Below, piece after piece: positions 10,149-19,881 of a stretch of 64,000 nucleotides of DNA (its first letter is position 1; each line of letters opens with the position of its first letter). The notes under the pieces are model-generated. The model saw only the letters and a program-made list of their open reading frames with translations. It was not told the DNA's origin and did not search any database. The DNA comes from Nocardia aobensis NBRC 100429 (lineage in GTDB: Bacteria > Actinomycetota > Actinomycetes > Mycobacteriales > Mycobacteriaceae): contig NZ_BAFQ01000139.1 in the NCBI RefSeq assembly GCF_000308375.1, positions 1 through 64,000 of the forward strand, read 5' to 3'. The position numbers and the translations under genes are program-made.

Positions 10149-10922
10149 TCAACGTTTGGCGGCAACAGGATTGGTAAGGGTACCGATGCCCTGAACCGTC
10201 ACGGATACGGTTTGCCCATCCGTCATCGGTCCTACACCTTCCGGCGTTCCGGTGAGAATGACATCACCGGGCAGCAATGTCATCACCCTGGTGACCCATT
10301 CGATCACCTTCGGAATGTCGTGCAGCAGAAGTGAAGTCCGGCTGCGCTGGCGCACCTCTCCGTCGAGTTCGGTGGTGATCTCGAGATCGCCCGGATCGAG
10401 TTCGGTTTCGATCCAGGGGCCGAGCGGGCAGAAGGTGTCGTAGCCCTTGGCGCGCGTCCACTGCCCGTCGTGGCGCTGCTGGTCACGCGCGGTGACATCG
10501 TTGGCGACGGTGTAGCCGAGGATGACGTCGGCGGCCCGGGCGGCCGGCACGTCCTTGCACGGGCGGCCGATCACCACCGCCAGTTCGCCCTCGTATTCGA
10601 CCTGAGAGGAATTGGGCGGCAAGAGGATCGGCAGGTTCGGTCCGACGATGGCGGTGTTGGGCTTGAGGAAGATCACGGGATCCTCCGGCGCGGGGCCGCC
10701 CATCTCCGCGGCGTGCGCGGCGTAGTTCTTTCCGACGCACACCACCTTGCTGGCCAGAATGGGAGCCAGCAGTCGCACATCGGCCAGCGGCCAGGTACGG
10801 CCGGTGAATGTCGGGGTACCGAACGGATGCTCGGCGATTTCACGAGCGATCTCGTCGGAACCGTCGGTTTCGATACTCACGAACGCGACCCCATCGGGGC
10901 TGGCAACACGACCTAGACGCAT
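10149..10922 (-). CDS. fumarylacetoacetate hydrolase (FAH) family protein
   Basis: A 257-residue protein with the FAH catalytic domain over residues about 60-255. Metal-binding acidic residues are in [13 protein letters not shown] / [13 protein letters not shown], and other family segments are [13 protein letters not shown] and [13 protein letters not shown]. Members act as hydratases, isomerases or acylpyruvate hydrolases, and the exact substrate is unknown. Linkage to gltX is conserved in mycobacteria (Rv2993c-Rv2992c). The start is chosen at [11 protein letters not shown] because upstream codons in the same frame run antisense to the MFS gene. Confidence 0.88.
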   Translation of the reverse strand: MRLGRVASPDGVAFVSIETDGSDEIAREIAEHPFGTPTFTGRTWPLADVRLLAPILASKVVCVGKNYAAHAAEMGGPAPEDPVIFLKPNTAIVGPNLPILLPPNSSQVEYEGELAVVIGRPCKDVPAARAADVILGYTVANDVTARDQQRHDGQWTRAKGYDTFCPLGPWIETELDPGDLEITTELDGEVRQRSRTSLLLHDIPKVIEWVTRVMTLLPGDVILTGTPEGVGPMTDGQTVSVTVQGIGTLTNPVAAKR

Positions 10923-11087
10923 GGCGAAGAGTCTATCCACCTGCCCGAACACGGCCGACCACCCGGTCTGCGACGGGCAGATGTGACGAATTTCGAGTTG
11001 CCTACCGGGCACGTCCTGGGTGTACGGTAAGAGCCTGTTCACAGAGTAAGACACTGATCCCAAAATATGAGATTCGAGGTGAGGGCG

Positions 11088-12263
11088 ATGACCACCGCGA
11101 CAGATGTGCGCACGACCCGGCGGTGGACCATGCTCGCCCTCGGAGTCTTCGCCCAGAGCTCGAGCGCGGTCATCGTGCACGGCACCCCGTTCCTGTTGCC
11201 GGCGCTGACCGATCGCGGAATGCCCTTGGCCACAGCGGGTCTGCTGGTCGCGATGCCGACGGTCGGCCTGGTGTGCACGCTGATCGCCTGGGGGTACATC
11301 GTCGACCGAGTAGGTGAGCGCTCGGTTCTGGTCGCCGGTCCGGTCGTGATGTGTGTGGCAGGTGTGGCTGCTGCGACGGTGACCAATTACGGCGCGCTGG
11401 GTGTGCTGCTCTTTCTGGCCGGTATGGGCGCTGCCAGCACCAACGGCGCGAGTGGCCGGGTGATCGTCGGCTGGTTCCCGGTCGATCAGCGCGGGCTGGC
11501 GATGGGTATCCGGCAGACCGCACAGCCGCTGGGTGTCGCGATCGCGGCGATGTCGATACCGGCTGTCGCTGCCGCACACGGGTTTTCCACGGCGATCCTG
11601 GTTCCGGCGGCGATGGCGGGCGTCGCGGCGATCGGCTGTCTGATCGGAATCGTCGACCCGCCCCGGCCGGCGAGCAACGGCGAGCATCCCGACAACCCGT
11701 ATCGGGGCGATTCCACGCTGTGGCGCATCCACGCGGTGTCGGTGCTGCTGGTGATTCCGCAGGCCACTCTGTGGACGTTCGCGCTGCTCTGGCTGCATCG
11801 CGACGCCGGGTTGTCGCTTCCGGTGGCCGGGGCGATCGTCACCGCGACCCAGATCCTGGGCGCCGCCGGGCGCATCGGCGCCGGTATCTGGTCCGACCGC
11901 GTCGGCAGTCGCCTGCGTCCGTTGCACACCGTGGCGATCGCGGCCGTGGTCTCGATGGCGGCCCTGGCCGGTGCGGCCTGGTTGCACTGGTGGTGGGCGG
12001 CGATCCCGATCCTGTTCGCCGCGTCGGTGATCACCGTGGCGGACAACGGCCTGGCCTTCACCGCCGTCGCCGAGATCGCCGGTCCGTACTGGAGCGGTCG
12101 CGGTCTGGGCATCCAGAACACCGGCCAGAACCTGGCATCCGCCGCTGTCGCACCGATTTTCGGCGCCCTCATCACCGCCGCCGGTTTCCCCGCGACCTAT
12201 CTGGTCGCCGCGATCATCGCCGCGGCCGCCGTCCCCATGGTGCCGATCGCCCGCAACCGCTGA
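11088..12263 (+). CDS. MFS transporter
   Basis: A 391-residue major facilitator with about 12 hydrophobic segments. The loop-2/3 motif is visible as GYIVDRVGERSVLV, with a related second-half motif GIWSDRVGSRLRP. The start at 11088 follows GAGGTGAGG; an in-frame ATG at 11067 is less likely. It is divergent from the FAH-gltX operon, as Rv2994 is from Rv2993c. Its substrate cannot be predicted. Confidence 0.88.
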   Translation: MTTATDVRTTRRWTMLALGVFAQSSSAVIVHGTPFLLPALTDRGMPLATAGLLVAMPTVGLVCTLIAWGYIVDRVGERSVLVAGPVVMCVAGVAAATVTNYGALGVLLFLAGMGAASTNGASGRVIVGWFPVDQRGLAMGIRQTAQPLGVAIAAMSIPAVAAAHGFSTAILVPAAMAGVAAIGCLIGIVDPPRPASNGEHPDNPYRGDSTLWRIHAVSVLLVIPQATLWTFALLWLHRDAGLSLPVAGAIVTATQILGAAGRIGAGIWSDRVGSRLRPLHTVAIAAVVSMAALAGAAWLHWWWAAIPILFAASVITVADNGLAFTAVAEIAGPYWSGRGLGIQNTGQNLASAAVAPIFGALITAAGFPATYLVAAIIAAAAVPMVPIARNR

Positions 12264-12392
12264 CTCCCGGCTTCCCCACGGCCGCACCCCTTTCCGTCAC
12301 AGTACGGAGCGCGACCGTGGGGAAACCTCACGCCGCCAACGTTTTTCGAGGTTGTACCTACAACCTGAAAAGGCCGCTCGGCGAAACGAACG

Positions 12393-12430
12393 ATCCCCCT
12401 GTCGCGCAATTGTTTACGCGACAGGGGGAT
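12393..12430. terminator. terminator between the MFS gene and leuB
   Basis: A 14-bp perfect stem (atccccctgtcgcg / cgcgacagggggat) with a 10-nt loop, 13 nt past the leuB stop and between convergent genes. Confidence 0.85.
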
Positions 12431-12442
12431 CGGCTGGAAAAC

Positions 12443-13450
12443 TCAGATCGACGCGGCGATCCGGTCGCCGATTTCGACCGTGGAGGCGGTGCCGGTGCGG
12501 GCGGCGAGGTCCTTGGCGACCGCGGCTTCGATGCGGGCGGCTTCCTCGGAGCGGCCGAGGTGGTTCAGCAGCAGCGAGACCGAGAGGATGGCGGCGGTCG
12601 GGTCGGCCTTGGACTGGCCGGCGATATCGGGGGCGCTGCCGTGGACCGGTTCGAACATGCTCGGGTTGGTGCCGGAGGCGTCGATGTTGCCCGAGGCCGC
12701 CAGGCCGATGCCACCGGACACCGCCGCGGCGAGGTCGGTGATGATGTCGCCGAACAGGTTGTCGGTGACGATCACGTCGAAGCGGCCCGGGTCGTTGACC
12801 ATGTGGATGGTCGCGGCGTCGATGTGCTGGTAGGCGACCTCGACCTCGGGGTATTCGGCGCCGACCTCGGTGACGGTGCGCTGCCACAGCGAACCGGCGA
12901 AGCTCAGCACATTGGTCTTGTGGACCAGCGTGAGGTGCTTGCGGCGCTGCTGGGCCTTGTCGAAGGCGTAGCGCACCACGCGCTCGATGCCGAATCGGGT
13001 GTTGGTGGAGACCTCGGTGGCCACCTCGTGCGGGGTGTTCACGCGGATCGCGCCACCGGTACCGGTGTAGGGGCCCTCGGTGCCCTCGCGCACGACGACG
13101 AAATCGATTTCCGGGTCACCGGACAACGGGCTGGTGACGCCCGGGTACAGCTTCGACGGACGCAGGTTCACGTGGTGGTCGAGCGCGAAGCGGGTGTGCA
13201 GCAGCAGACCGCGCTCGAGCAGGCCGCTGGGGACCGACGGATCGCCGATCGCGCCCAGCAGGATGGCGTCGTGCTGCTTCAACTCCGGCAGCACCGACTC
13301 CGGCAGCACCTCGCCGGTGGCGTGGTAGCGCTTGGCGCCCAGGTCGTACTCGGTCTTCTCGACCCCGGGCACGACCACGTCGAGTACCTTGAGCGCCTCG
13401 GCGATGACCTCGGGCCCGATACCGTCACCGGCGATGACAGCCAGCTTCAT
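12443..13450 (-). CDS. leuB: 3-isopropylmalate dehydrogenase
   Basis: A 335-residue NAD-dependent beta-decarboxylating dehydrogenase that oxidises 3-isopropylmalate in leucine synthesis. Visible motifs are [12 protein letters not shown] at the N-terminus, the catalytic [14 protein letters not shown] loop, the Lys/Tyr region [13 protein letters not shown], and [17 protein letters not shown] for metal and cofactor. The start has an ATG in a weak RBS context. Encoded apart from leuCD but next to serA, as in mycobacteria. No copy of the leuC/ilvB palindrome is seen upstream. Confidence 0.96.
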   Translation of the reverse strand: MKLAVIAGDGIGPEVIAEALKVLDVVVPGVEKTEYDLGAKRYHATGEVLPESVLPELKQHDAILLGAIGDPSVPSGLLERGLLLHTRFALDHHVNLRPSKLYPGVTSPLSGDPEIDFVVVREGTEGPYTGTGGAIRVNTPHEVATEVSTNTRFGIERVVRYAFDKAQQRRKHLTLVHKTNVLSFAGSLWQRTVTEVGAEYPEVEVAYQHIDAATIHMVNDPGRFDVIVTDNLFGDIITDLAAAVSGGIGLAASGNIDASGTNPSMFEPVHGSAPDIAGQSKADPTAAILSVSLLLNHLGRSEEAARIEAAVAKDLAARTGTASTVEIGDRIAASI

Positions 13451-13905
13451 ATGACAACGCTCCGTTCGTTCCTGCTCGCGGCTCGCAACACGTATGCGGC
13501 CGAATCAGCCAAGGGCGGTCGATCGGCGGCGTAATGCCCGGCCGGATCGCCGACACCGCCACACTATCGGTCCCCCGGATCAGCCCGGTAAGCAGGGCGA
13601 GCCGCTCCCAATGAGTGAGATCGGGGACGGGACCGCGACCGCGGCCGCGGTTCCGCGAGCCCTGCGAGCGGCTGCGATTCTTCCGACCTGCCGCGTTCGC
13701 GCACCCCCCGATGCGGGCTCGGGACAAAGGCGTCCGGTGTCGCCGCTGTCCCCCGCCGCCCTTGCTCGTTCCCCGAGTCGCCCGGTACGCAACCGGTTGT
13801 TCTCCGAAAACGCACAATGCGCGCGAATCCTGCTCCGCACCATGGCGGTTGGATTCGCGCGCACTGTAACCTACTGCGGCCGAGCCGATTCCGGCCCGGA
13901 ATATC
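13451..13905. other. 455-bp intergenic region between leuB and serA
   Basis: No convincing gene is seen. Open frames here lack ribosome binding sites and family likeness. It holds the serA terminator (13818-13863) and presumably the leuB promoter; no clear -10/-35 pair was found. Confidence 0.6.
13818..13863. terminator. terminator-like hairpin downstream of serA
   Basis: A perfect 13-bp inverted repeat (tgcgcgcgaatcc / ggattcgcgcgca) with a 20-nt loop, 43 nt past the serA stop. On the minus strand it is followed by a short T-containing stretch. Confidence 0.6.
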
Positions 13906-15504
13906 TCAGCTCAGGTCGACCTGAACGACCTTCGCGGCGTCGACAGCCTCGGCGATCGCGGACTGCACATCGGCCGGGACGGACTCCTCGACGCGCAGGA
14001 TGACCGTCGCGCCTTCCTTGTCGATGTCCTGGCTCAGCTGCGCGGCCTTGATGTCGATAGCCGCCTCGCCCAGCTTGGTGCCGATCTTGCCCAGGGCGCC
14101 GGGACGGTCGTCGTAGTTGAGGATCGCCAGGTTGAGACCCTCGGCACGCATGTCGTAGTTGCGGCCGTTGATGTTGACGATCTTCTCGACCTGTGCGGGC
14201 TCGGTCAGGGTGCCGGCGACGTTCAGGGTGCGGCCGTCGCCGAAGACGGCGCGCAGATCGACCAGGCTGCGGTGGGTCGGGCTCTCGCTGTGGGTGGTGA
14301 CGGAGGCCTCGAGGCCCCGCTCCTCGGCCAGCGACGGGGCGTTGACGAAGGTGACCGCGTCCTCGATATGCGCGGAGAACACGCCACGCAGCGCCGAGAG
14401 TTCCAGCACCGCAACCTCTTCCGAGGACAACTCGCCGCGCACCTGGATCTCGAGGGAGACCGGCAGCTCGTCGGCGAGGGCGCCCAGCAGCACACCCTGC
14501 TTGCGGACGATGTCCAGCCAGGGCGCGACGATTTCGCTCACCGCGCCACCGGCGACGTTCACCGCACCGGGCACGAACTCACCGGCGAGGGCGAGCTGCA
14601 CCGACTTGGCGACATCGGTGCCGGCGCGGTCCTGGGCCTCGGCGGTGGAGGCGCCCAGGTGCGGGGTGACGACGACCTGCGGCAGCTCGAACAGCGGGCT
14701 GTCGGTGGACGGCTCGGTCTCGAACACGTCGATGCCGGCGGCGCGCACGTGGCCGGAGGTGATGGCGTCGGCCAGGGCCTGCTCATCGATCAGACCGCCG
14801 CGGGCGGCGTTGACGATGATGACGCCCTTCTTGGTCTTGGCCAGGGTCTCCTTGTTCAGCATGCCCTTGGTCTCGGGGGTCTTGGGCAGGTGAATGGAGA
14901 TGAAGTCGGCGCGCTCGAGCACCTCGTCCAGGCTCAGCAGCTCGATGCCCAGCTGGGCGGCGCGGGCCGGGGAGGTGTAGGGGTCGTAGGCGATGACCTT
15001 GGTCTCGAAGGCGGCGAGGCGCTGTGCGAACAGCTGGCCGATGCGGCCCAGGCCGATGACGCCGACGGTCTTGCCGAAGATCTCGACACCGTTGAACTTG
15101 CTGCGCTGCCAGGTGTGCTCGCGCAGGGTGGCGTCGGCGGCCGGGATCTGGCGGGCGGCCGAGAGCAGCAGGGTGACGGCATGCTCGGCAGCGGTGTGGA
15201 TGTTGGAGGTCGGCGCGTTGACGACCATGACACCGCGCTCGGTGGCCGCGGGCACGTCGACGTTGTCGAGGCCGACGCCGGCGCGGGCGACGATCTTGAG
15301 GTTCTTACCGGCCTCGAGCACCTCGGCGTCGACGGTGGTGGCCGAACGGACCAGCAGCGCGTCGGCCTCGGGCACGGCGGCCAGCAGCTCGGGTCGATTG
15401 GGGCCGTCGACCCAGCGAACCTCGACACCGTCACCGAGCGCATCGACGGTCGACTGGGCGAGCTTGTCGGCGATCAGAACAACAGGACGGCCATTTTGGC
15501 TCAC
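13906..15504 (-). CDS. serA: D-3-phosphoglycerate dehydrogenase
   Basis: A 532-residue type I enzyme starting serine synthesis by NAD-dependent oxidation of 3-phosphoglycerate. The N-terminal substrate domain is followed by the Rossmann domain (GKTVGVIGLGRIGQLFA near residue 145) and catalytic Arg/Glu/His in VNAARGGLIDEQAL and VVTPHLGAST. An allosteric-substrate-binding domain precedes a C-terminal ACT domain (about residues 455-532). This four-domain form is the mycobacterial type inhibited by serine. The GTG start is preceded by AGGAG. This is the last backbone gene before the accessory region. Confidence 0.96.
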   Translation of the reverse strand: MSQNGRPVVLIADKLAQSTVDALGDGVEVRWVDGPNRPELLAAVPEADALLVRSATTVDAEVLEAGKNLKIVARAGVGLDNVDVPAATERGVMVVNAPTSNIHTAAEHAVTLLLSAARQIPAADATLREHTWQRSKFNGVEIFGKTVGVIGLGRIGQLFAQRLAAFETKVIAYDPYTSPARAAQLGIELLSLDEVLERADFISIHLPKTPETKGMLNKETLAKTKKGVIIVNAARGGLIDEQALADAITSGHVRAAGIDVFETEPSTDSPLFELPQVVVTPHLGASTAEAQDRAGTDVAKSVQLALAGEFVPGAVNVAGGAVSEIVAPWLDIVRKQGVLLGALADELPVSLEIQVRGELSSEEVAVLELSALRGVFSAHIEDAVTFVNAPSLAEERGLEASVTTHSESPTHRSLVDLRAVFGDGRTLNVAGTLTEPAQVEKIVNINGRNYDMRAEGLNLAILNYDDRPGALGKIGTKLGEAAIDIKAAQLSQDIDKEGATVILRVEESVPADVQSAIAEAVDAAKVVQVDLS

Positions 15505-15651
15505 TGTGGGGCACTCCTGGGGAAAGAGGTCGGCATTTACCGCGGACCAGCTTAATGGTCGCGCTTCGGCGCCGGTGTACCGCCCGGTAGGCAGGCGCCC
15601 TCACACCGCGGCCGAACCTCCGCCGCACCGCATGCGGGTCCGGACGCGGAA

Positions 15652-15681
15652 GGGCCCCGCATCTCGAAAGATGCGGGGCCC
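15652..15681. terminator. terminator of the first cold-shock gene
   Basis: A 13-bp perfect stem (gggccccgcatct / agatgcggggccc) with a cgaa tetraloop, 58 nt beyond the cspA stop. Confidence 0.85.
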
Positions 15682-15739
15682 CACTATAAGTCGCGGACAG
15701 TTCACGCTACGTAAAGTGGCGCGCAGTCAGCGGACTCGA

Positions 15740-15943
15740 TCAGATAACGCTGACGTTCTGAGCCTGCGGACCCTTCTGGCCCTGCCCGATCTCGAACTCC
15801 ACGCGCTGCCCCTCGTCGAGGGACCGGAATCCACTACCGCTCACAGCCGAGTAGTGCACGAACACATCGGGACCACCGTCGTCCTGAGCGATGAACCCGA
15901 AGCCCTTCTCGCTGTTGAACCACTTCACTACGCCTTGCGCCAT
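15740..15943 (-). CDS. cspA: cold-shock protein, CspA family
   Basis: A 67-residue OB-fold nucleic-acid chaperone. It has [18 protein letters not shown], with the RNP1-type KGFGFI, then the RNP2-type DVFVHYSAV, and the [16 protein letters not shown]-terminus. It binds single-stranded RNA or DNA and melts secondary structure. An AGAAGG motif precedes the start. It has its own terminator, and a second, divergent csp gene lies 0.5 kb away on the same strand. Confidence 0.95.
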   Translation of the reverse strand: MAQGVVKWFNSEKGFGFIAQDDGGPDVFVHYSAVSGSGFRSLDEGQRVEFEIGQGQKGPQAQNVSVI

Positions 15944-16196
15944 TTCATACCTTCTGTAGACGAGCCGGGCCGACCAACTTCACGGTCGGCCCGTTCTCGG
16001 TGTTCAAGCCTGCCATGGACCGCGTCCTCGCGCCACCACAGCGGTCCTCCCGCGGGCTGGAAACCACGCGCGAACCGAAAATCCTGCTTATCCAGCGGTG
16101 TCGCCGTGATTGTCCCGTGATAACTCGGACCACGCCGCTCGTCGCGCCGCCACGGGTGCCCGGAATCGCGCCGGCGGGTCGTTCGGCCGTACAAAT
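15944..16196. other. upstream region of cspA
   Basis: No gene is supported. It probably holds the cspA promoter and a 5' leader. Long structured leaders are common for cold-shock mRNAs, but no element could be identified here. Confidence 0.4.
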
Positions 16197-16232
16197 GGGT
16201 CGACCCCGGACACCGCGGTCCGGGGTCGACCC
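16197..16232. terminator. terminator of the 38-codon gene
   Basis: A 14-bp perfect inverted repeat (gggtcgaccccgga / tccggggtcgaccc) with an 8-nt loop, 30 nt past the small gene's stop. Having its own terminator supports the small gene as a real transcription unit. Confidence 0.75.
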
Positions 16233-16262
16233 GAGGTCGCGTCGAGCGACCGAAATCAGCGA

Positions 16263-16379
16263 TCAGCCACCGAAAGAGCCGGTCCACAGGGTGTTGACCA
16301 GGCCGTGGAAGGCCGCACCCAGGGTGTCGAACAGGCCGTTCACAGCAGCACTACCGGTGTCGATGATAACGGGGATCAT
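16263..16379 (-). CDS. 38-residue hydrophobic small protein of unknown function
   Basis: A short gene starting with ATG five bases after AGAGG and ending TGA. The product begins MIPVIIDTGSAAVNGLFDTL and ends LWTGSFGG. It is hydrophobic with regularly placed Asp, Asn and His, suggesting an amphipathic or membrane-bound helix rather than a secreted mature protein. Codon use is GC-rich like real genes, and a strong terminator follows. It sits between two cold-shock genes. I do not recognise a family. A membrane-active or regulatory peptide is possible but unproven. Confidence 0.65.
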   Translation of the reverse strand: MIPVIIDTGSAAVNGLFDTLGAAFHGLVNTLWTGSFGG

Positions 16380-16488
16380 AAATACCTCTTCGTTGTTTCA
16401 ATTCAGTCGTACAAACTGACGATCAACATATCGAGGGCCCAGAAAGGCGCGTTAGCCCGATTTCGGGAAAAGTGATCTGCCCGACAGG

Positions 16489-16725
16489 TCACAGTTCGTG
16501 TGGGTCGGGCCACAGTCGGCGCATCGGCTCGATTCGGACGCCCTTGGCTTCCGGGCCCGCCTTGGTATGGCGTACGTCGAACTCGACCCGCTGGCCCTGG
16601 ACCAATCGGCGGAAACCGTCGCCGTGAACCTCGGTGTATTCGACGAAAACGTCGGCTCCGCCGCCATCCGGAATTATGAAACCGAAGCCTTTCTCACTGT
16701 CGAACCACTTCACCGTGCCGTTCAA
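16489..16725 (-). CDS. second cold-shock-domain protein, variant RNP2
   Basis: A 78-residue CSD protein starting from TTG with AGAAG upstream. RNP1 is intact (KGFGFIIP), but the RNP2 position usually VFVHYSAV reads VFVEYTEV, replacing the nucleic-acid-stacking His with Glu. A C-terminal extension of about 12 residues (ending [10 protein letters not shown]) goes beyond standard Csp length. It may bind different nucleic acids or have lost cold-shock function. Confidence 0.85.
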   Translation of the reverse strand: MNGTVKWFDSEKGFGFIIPDGGGADVFVEYTEVHGDGFRRLVQGQRVEFDVRHTKAGPEAKGVRIEPMRRLWPDPHEL

Positions 16726-16781
16726 CTACGCTTCTCACTCACTTCTCGATGTCGGGGCAGGCAGAGGGTAACCGGAGCCCC

Positions 16782-16804
16782 ACCGCCAGTCCAGCGCTGG
16801 CGGT
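16782..16804. terminator. short hairpin downstream of the ABC importer operon
   Basis: An 8-bp stem (accgccag / ctggcggt) with a 7-nt loop, 18 nt after the ATPase stop. Confidence 0.45.
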
Positions 16805-16822
16805 CGTCCCGCGCGGTGGCGT

Positions 16823-17641
16823 TCACTCGGGCGGCGGGCGACGCAATTCATGTTGCAGCGCTTCCAGTTCCGCGCCGCCGGCCATCTGCCGGGTGAGCTC
16901 GGGAAGATCGATCTGCGACTTGTCGTAGCCGCCGAGTGCGCGGCCCCGCCGTAGCAGCAGGAATCGGTCGCCGACGGGGTAGGCGTGATGCGGATTGTGC
17001 GTGATCAGCACGACTCCGAGACCGCGATCCCGGGCCTGCGCGACGTAACGCAGCACCACGCCGGACTGTTTGACGCCGAGCGCGGCGGTCGGTTCGTCGA
17101 GAATGAGGACCTTCGCGCCGTAGTGGACCGCGCGGGCGATAGCGACACACTGCCGCTGCCCACCCGACAGCGTGCCTACGGGCTGTTCCAGATCGCGGAT
17201 CTCGATTCCCATGTCCGACAACGCCGTCCGCGTGATGTCGCGCGCGGTCGCACGGTCCAGCAGGCGCAAGGGTCCGGCGCCCCTGGTCGGTTCCGAGCCG
17301 AGGACGAAATTGCGCCACACACTCATCAGCGGTACGACCGCCAGATCCTGGTAGACGGTGGCGATACCGCGGTCCAATGCCTCGCGTGGCGAGGAGAACC
17401 GGGTCGGTGCACCGTCGATGCGCAGTTCACCGGCATCGTGGCGGTGAACGCCGGCGAGGATCTTGATCAGTGTCGACTTGCCGGCGCCGTTGTCGCCGAG
17501 CACGCAGGTGACCTCCCCCGCTCGGACGACCATCGAGATGTCGGCGAGGGCGACGACGCCGCCGTAGCTTTTCCCGATACCGACCGTCTCGATCAGCGGC
17601 GCGGAGGCCGGCTGTTCGGTGTCGCTGTGTCGAGTGGTCAT
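16823..17641 (-). CDS. sugar-type ABC importer, ATP-binding protein
   Basis: A 272-residue single-domain ATPase of the ribose/xylose/fructose importer group. Walker A is [10 protein letters not shown], the signature [14 protein letters not shown], and Walker [13 protein letters not shown], with switch His in LITHNPHH. Canonical RbsA/XylG proteins are two-domain (about 500 residues), whereas this is the one-domain form known from FrcA-like systems. The ATG overlaps the permease stop (ATGA), so they are coupled. Substrate is unknown. Confidence 0.9.
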   Translation of the reverse strand: MTTRHSDTEQPASAPLIETVGIGKSYGGVVALADISMVVRAGEVTCVLGDNGAGKSTLIKILAGVHRHDAGELRIDGAPTRFSSPREALDRGIATVYQDLAVVPLMSVWRNFVLGSEPTRGAGPLRLLDRATARDITRTALSDMGIEIRDLEQPVGTLSGGQRQCVAIARAVHYGAKVLILDEPTAALGVKQSGVVLRYVAQARDRGLGVVLITHNPHHAYPVGDRFLLLRRGRALGGYDKSQIDLPELTRQMAGGAELEALQHELRRPPPE

Positions 17642-18687
17642 CGGCGCAACCTTTCCGCGCGTTTGGCGAACGCGTTGTTGACCAGTACCGCGGCCAGCAG
17701 CAACACACCGAGGAACAGCATGAACCAGTCGCTGTCCCAGCGTGCGAACACGATGCCCTGCCGGGCCATACCGAAGATCAGCGCGCCGATGGCCGCGCCC
17801 AGCACGGATCCGAATCCGCCGGTGAGCAGGCAACCGCCGACGACCGCGGCGATGATGTACTGAAATTCCAGTCCCACCCCCTGATTCGCCTGCACGCTCG
17901 CGAACCGCAGCAGATTGCAGGAGCCGACGATCCAGCCCGCGAAGGCGGTGCCCATGAACAGCAGGATCTTGGTCCGTGCCGCCGGTACGCCGACGGCACG
18001 AGCACTGGGCAGCGAACCGCCTACCGCGTAGATCCAGTTGCCGAAGCGGGTGCGCACCAGCACGAGCGTCGCCACCGCGGTGACCGCGATCCACCACAGC
18101 ACCGAGGCCTGGATGCGGGCGTCGCCGAGATTCGTCGTCGCCGCGAAAACCCAACCGGCCGAGGCATATCCGGGCGCCGACCGGATACCCGACACCTGCA
18201 CGGTCCCGGTGACCAGCCGTGTGACGCCGAGATTGAGACCTTGCAGAGCCAGGAATGTGCCCAGCGTGACGATGAAGCTGGGCAGGCCCGTCCGCATGAC
18301 CAGCCAGCCGTTCAGCGCGCCGACCGAGAGGGCGAAGAGCAGCGAGACGCCCAGCGCGAACCACACGTTCCATCCGGCGTGCACCGCGAGCATGGCGGTC
18401 ACCAACGCCGTCGACGCGGTCATCACGCCCGCGGACAGGTCGAATTCGCCGCCGATCATCAGCAGTGCCACCGCGACGGCCATGATGCCGAGCGTCGAGG
18501 CGTCGTCGAGCCAGGTGGCCACCCCGAGTGGGCTGAGGAACTGGTCGGTGATCACGGCGAAGAAGACGAAGACCACCAGCGCGCCCAGACCGGCGCCGAT
18601 CTCGGGCCGGACGATCAGCCGGTTCAGGAGTGACGGCCCGATCGCGGCGGGTGCGGTGGATTCGGAAACCGTTGCGGTGTCGGTCAT
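17638..18687 (-). CDS. sugar-type ABC importer, permease
   Basis: A 349-residue membrane protein of the RbsC/XylH/FrcC family with about 10 transmembrane segments. Family stretches include [16 protein letters not shown] near the N-terminal third, [18 protein letters not shown], and [20 protein letters not shown] near the end. The start has GGGAG seven bases upstream; 13 nt separate it from the binding-protein gene. Together with its neighbours it forms a complete three-part importer. Confidence 0.9.
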   Translation of the reverse strand: MTDTATVSESTAPAAIGPSLLNRLIVRPEIGAGLGALVVFVFFAVITDQFLSPLGVATWLDDASTLGIMAVAVALLMIGGEFDLSAGVMTASTALVTAMLAVHAGWNVWFALGVSLLFALSVGALNGWLVMRTGLPSFIVTLGTFLALQGLNLGVTRLVTGTVQVSGIRSAPGYASAGWVFAATTNLGDARIQASVLWWIAVTAVATLVLVRTRFGNWIYAVGGSLPSARAVGVPAARTKILLFMGTAFAGWIVGSCNLLRFASVQANQGVGLEFQYIIAAVVGGCLLTGGFGSVLGAAIGALIFGMARQGIVFARWDSDWFMLFLGVLLLAAVLVNNAFAKRAERLRR

Positions 18688-18700
18688 GACAGCTCCCTGC

Positions 18701-19732
18701 TCAGCGCGTGCCCTGCGCCACCAGGGCGGCGATGGCATCGACGTTGTTCTTGTCCACGAAGGCCGGCCCGGTCTGCACCGGCATCCCGCCACCGACCGTG
18801 TTGAGATTGCGCCGATACAGCTGCAGCATCACCACCGGCAGATATCCCTGTTCGTACTGCTGCTGGTCGACCGCGAACAGCAGGGTTCCGGCCCGAATCG
18901 CATCCACCACATCGGGATTGAGATCGAATGTGGCGACGGCGGCGCGGGAGTGGGATTCGCGAACCCCGTCGACGGCGCGGGCGGCGATCTGCGAATTGAG
19001 GGTCAGCACGGCGTCGATCGAGCGATCCGCCTCCAGAGCTCCCTTGATCCGCGACTGCGCATCGGCCGGATTGTTGATGTCGACCTGCAGCGTGGTGGCG
19101 TTGCCACCGAATCCGTCGATCGCGCCGGCGCAGCGGTCGTTGGCGCCGATATTGCCGGCCTCGTGAATGACGCAGAGCATCCTGGTTTTGCCGGCGTCGC
19201 GCAGGCGTTTACCGGCGGCCGTCCCGGCTTGGCGCTCACTCTGCCCGACGTGCCCGATCGCGCCGGCGGCCGCGCTGTCGGCTTCACCGGAATTGATCGT
19301 GACGACCGGGATCCCCGCCGCGACGGCATGCTCGATGGACTGGCGCAGCGCCTGCGGATTGGCCATCGACACCACGAGTCCGTCCACATGCTGCGCGACC
19401 GCGTTGTCCACCAGCTTGGCCTGCTCCCCCGGGTCGCCCGAGGAGTTGTAGTCGACCCGGATTCCCAGATCCTTCCCGGCCGCCTCGGCACCGTTCTTCA
19501 CCACATTCCAGAACGCGTCGCCCGGACTGCCGTGCGTGACCACGGCGACCGAGCTCAGCGGAGCGGTCGAAACCGTTGCGGGAGTGTGTGATTCGGTGAC
19601 ATCAGCGCCGGGACCACTGCACGCCGCCAGCATCGCGGTGAGAGCCAGCCACGGCGCGAGCCGATGCACGAGGCCGCGACGACGGCGCGGCGCGGAAGGT
19701 TGGTCGGGAATCCGGTGTGGCCGTGTGGTCAT
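18701..19732 (-). CDS. sugar-type ABC importer, substrate-binding lipoprotein
   Basis: A 343-residue periplasmic-binding-protein-like lipoprotein (type 1 fold, RbsB/FrcB-like). The N-terminus has basic residues, a hydrophobic stretch and a lipobox AMLAAC with the acylated Cys near residue 40. The mature part shows HGSPGDAFWNVVKNGAEAAG and VSMANPQALRQSIEHAVAAG typical of the family. GGAGG precedes the ATG at 19732. It is first in the operon with permease and ATPase. A divergent MarR gene may regulate it. The ligand is not predictable, though a pentose, hexose or polyol is likely. Confidence 0.88.
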   Translation of the reverse strand: MTTRPHRIPDQPSAPRRRRGLVHRLAPWLALTAMLAACSGPGADVTESHTPATVSTAPLSSVAVVTHGSPGDAFWNVVKNGAEAAGKDLGIRVDYNSSGDPGEQAKLVDNAVAQHVDGLVVSMANPQALRQSIEHAVAAGIPVVTINSGEADSAAAGAIGHVGQSERQAGTAAGKRLRDAGKTRMLCVIHEAGNIGANDRCAGAIDGFGGNATTLQVDINNPADAQSRIKGALEADRSIDAVLTLNSQIAARAVDGVRESHSRAAVATFDLNPDVVDAIRAGTLLFAVDQQQYEQGYLPVVMLQLYRRNLNTVGGGMPVQTGPAFVDKNNVDAIAALVAQGTR

Positions 19733-19881
19733 CGCGCCTCCGGGCATTCGACAGAACAAGGCGGGCTCGTTTCCGAGCACTCCAGGTGTATTGAACACCA
19801 CCGGACCGGCCGCGACCGGTGATACGCGCCCGCGGGCGGCGTCGGGGTATGCGTCTCCGCCGCTGGACTACTCTCGTCAAC

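Noticed and set aside
10923..12287. N-terminal extension of the FAH protein to 712 codons
   Set aside because: The extension lies antisense to the MFS gene and is His/Arg/Gly-rich without family match; the FAH start at 10922 gives normal length.
13494..14003. Possible gene of 169 codons between leuB and serA
   Set aside because: Arg/Pro-rich, overlaps the serA 3' end, no RBS and no family match.
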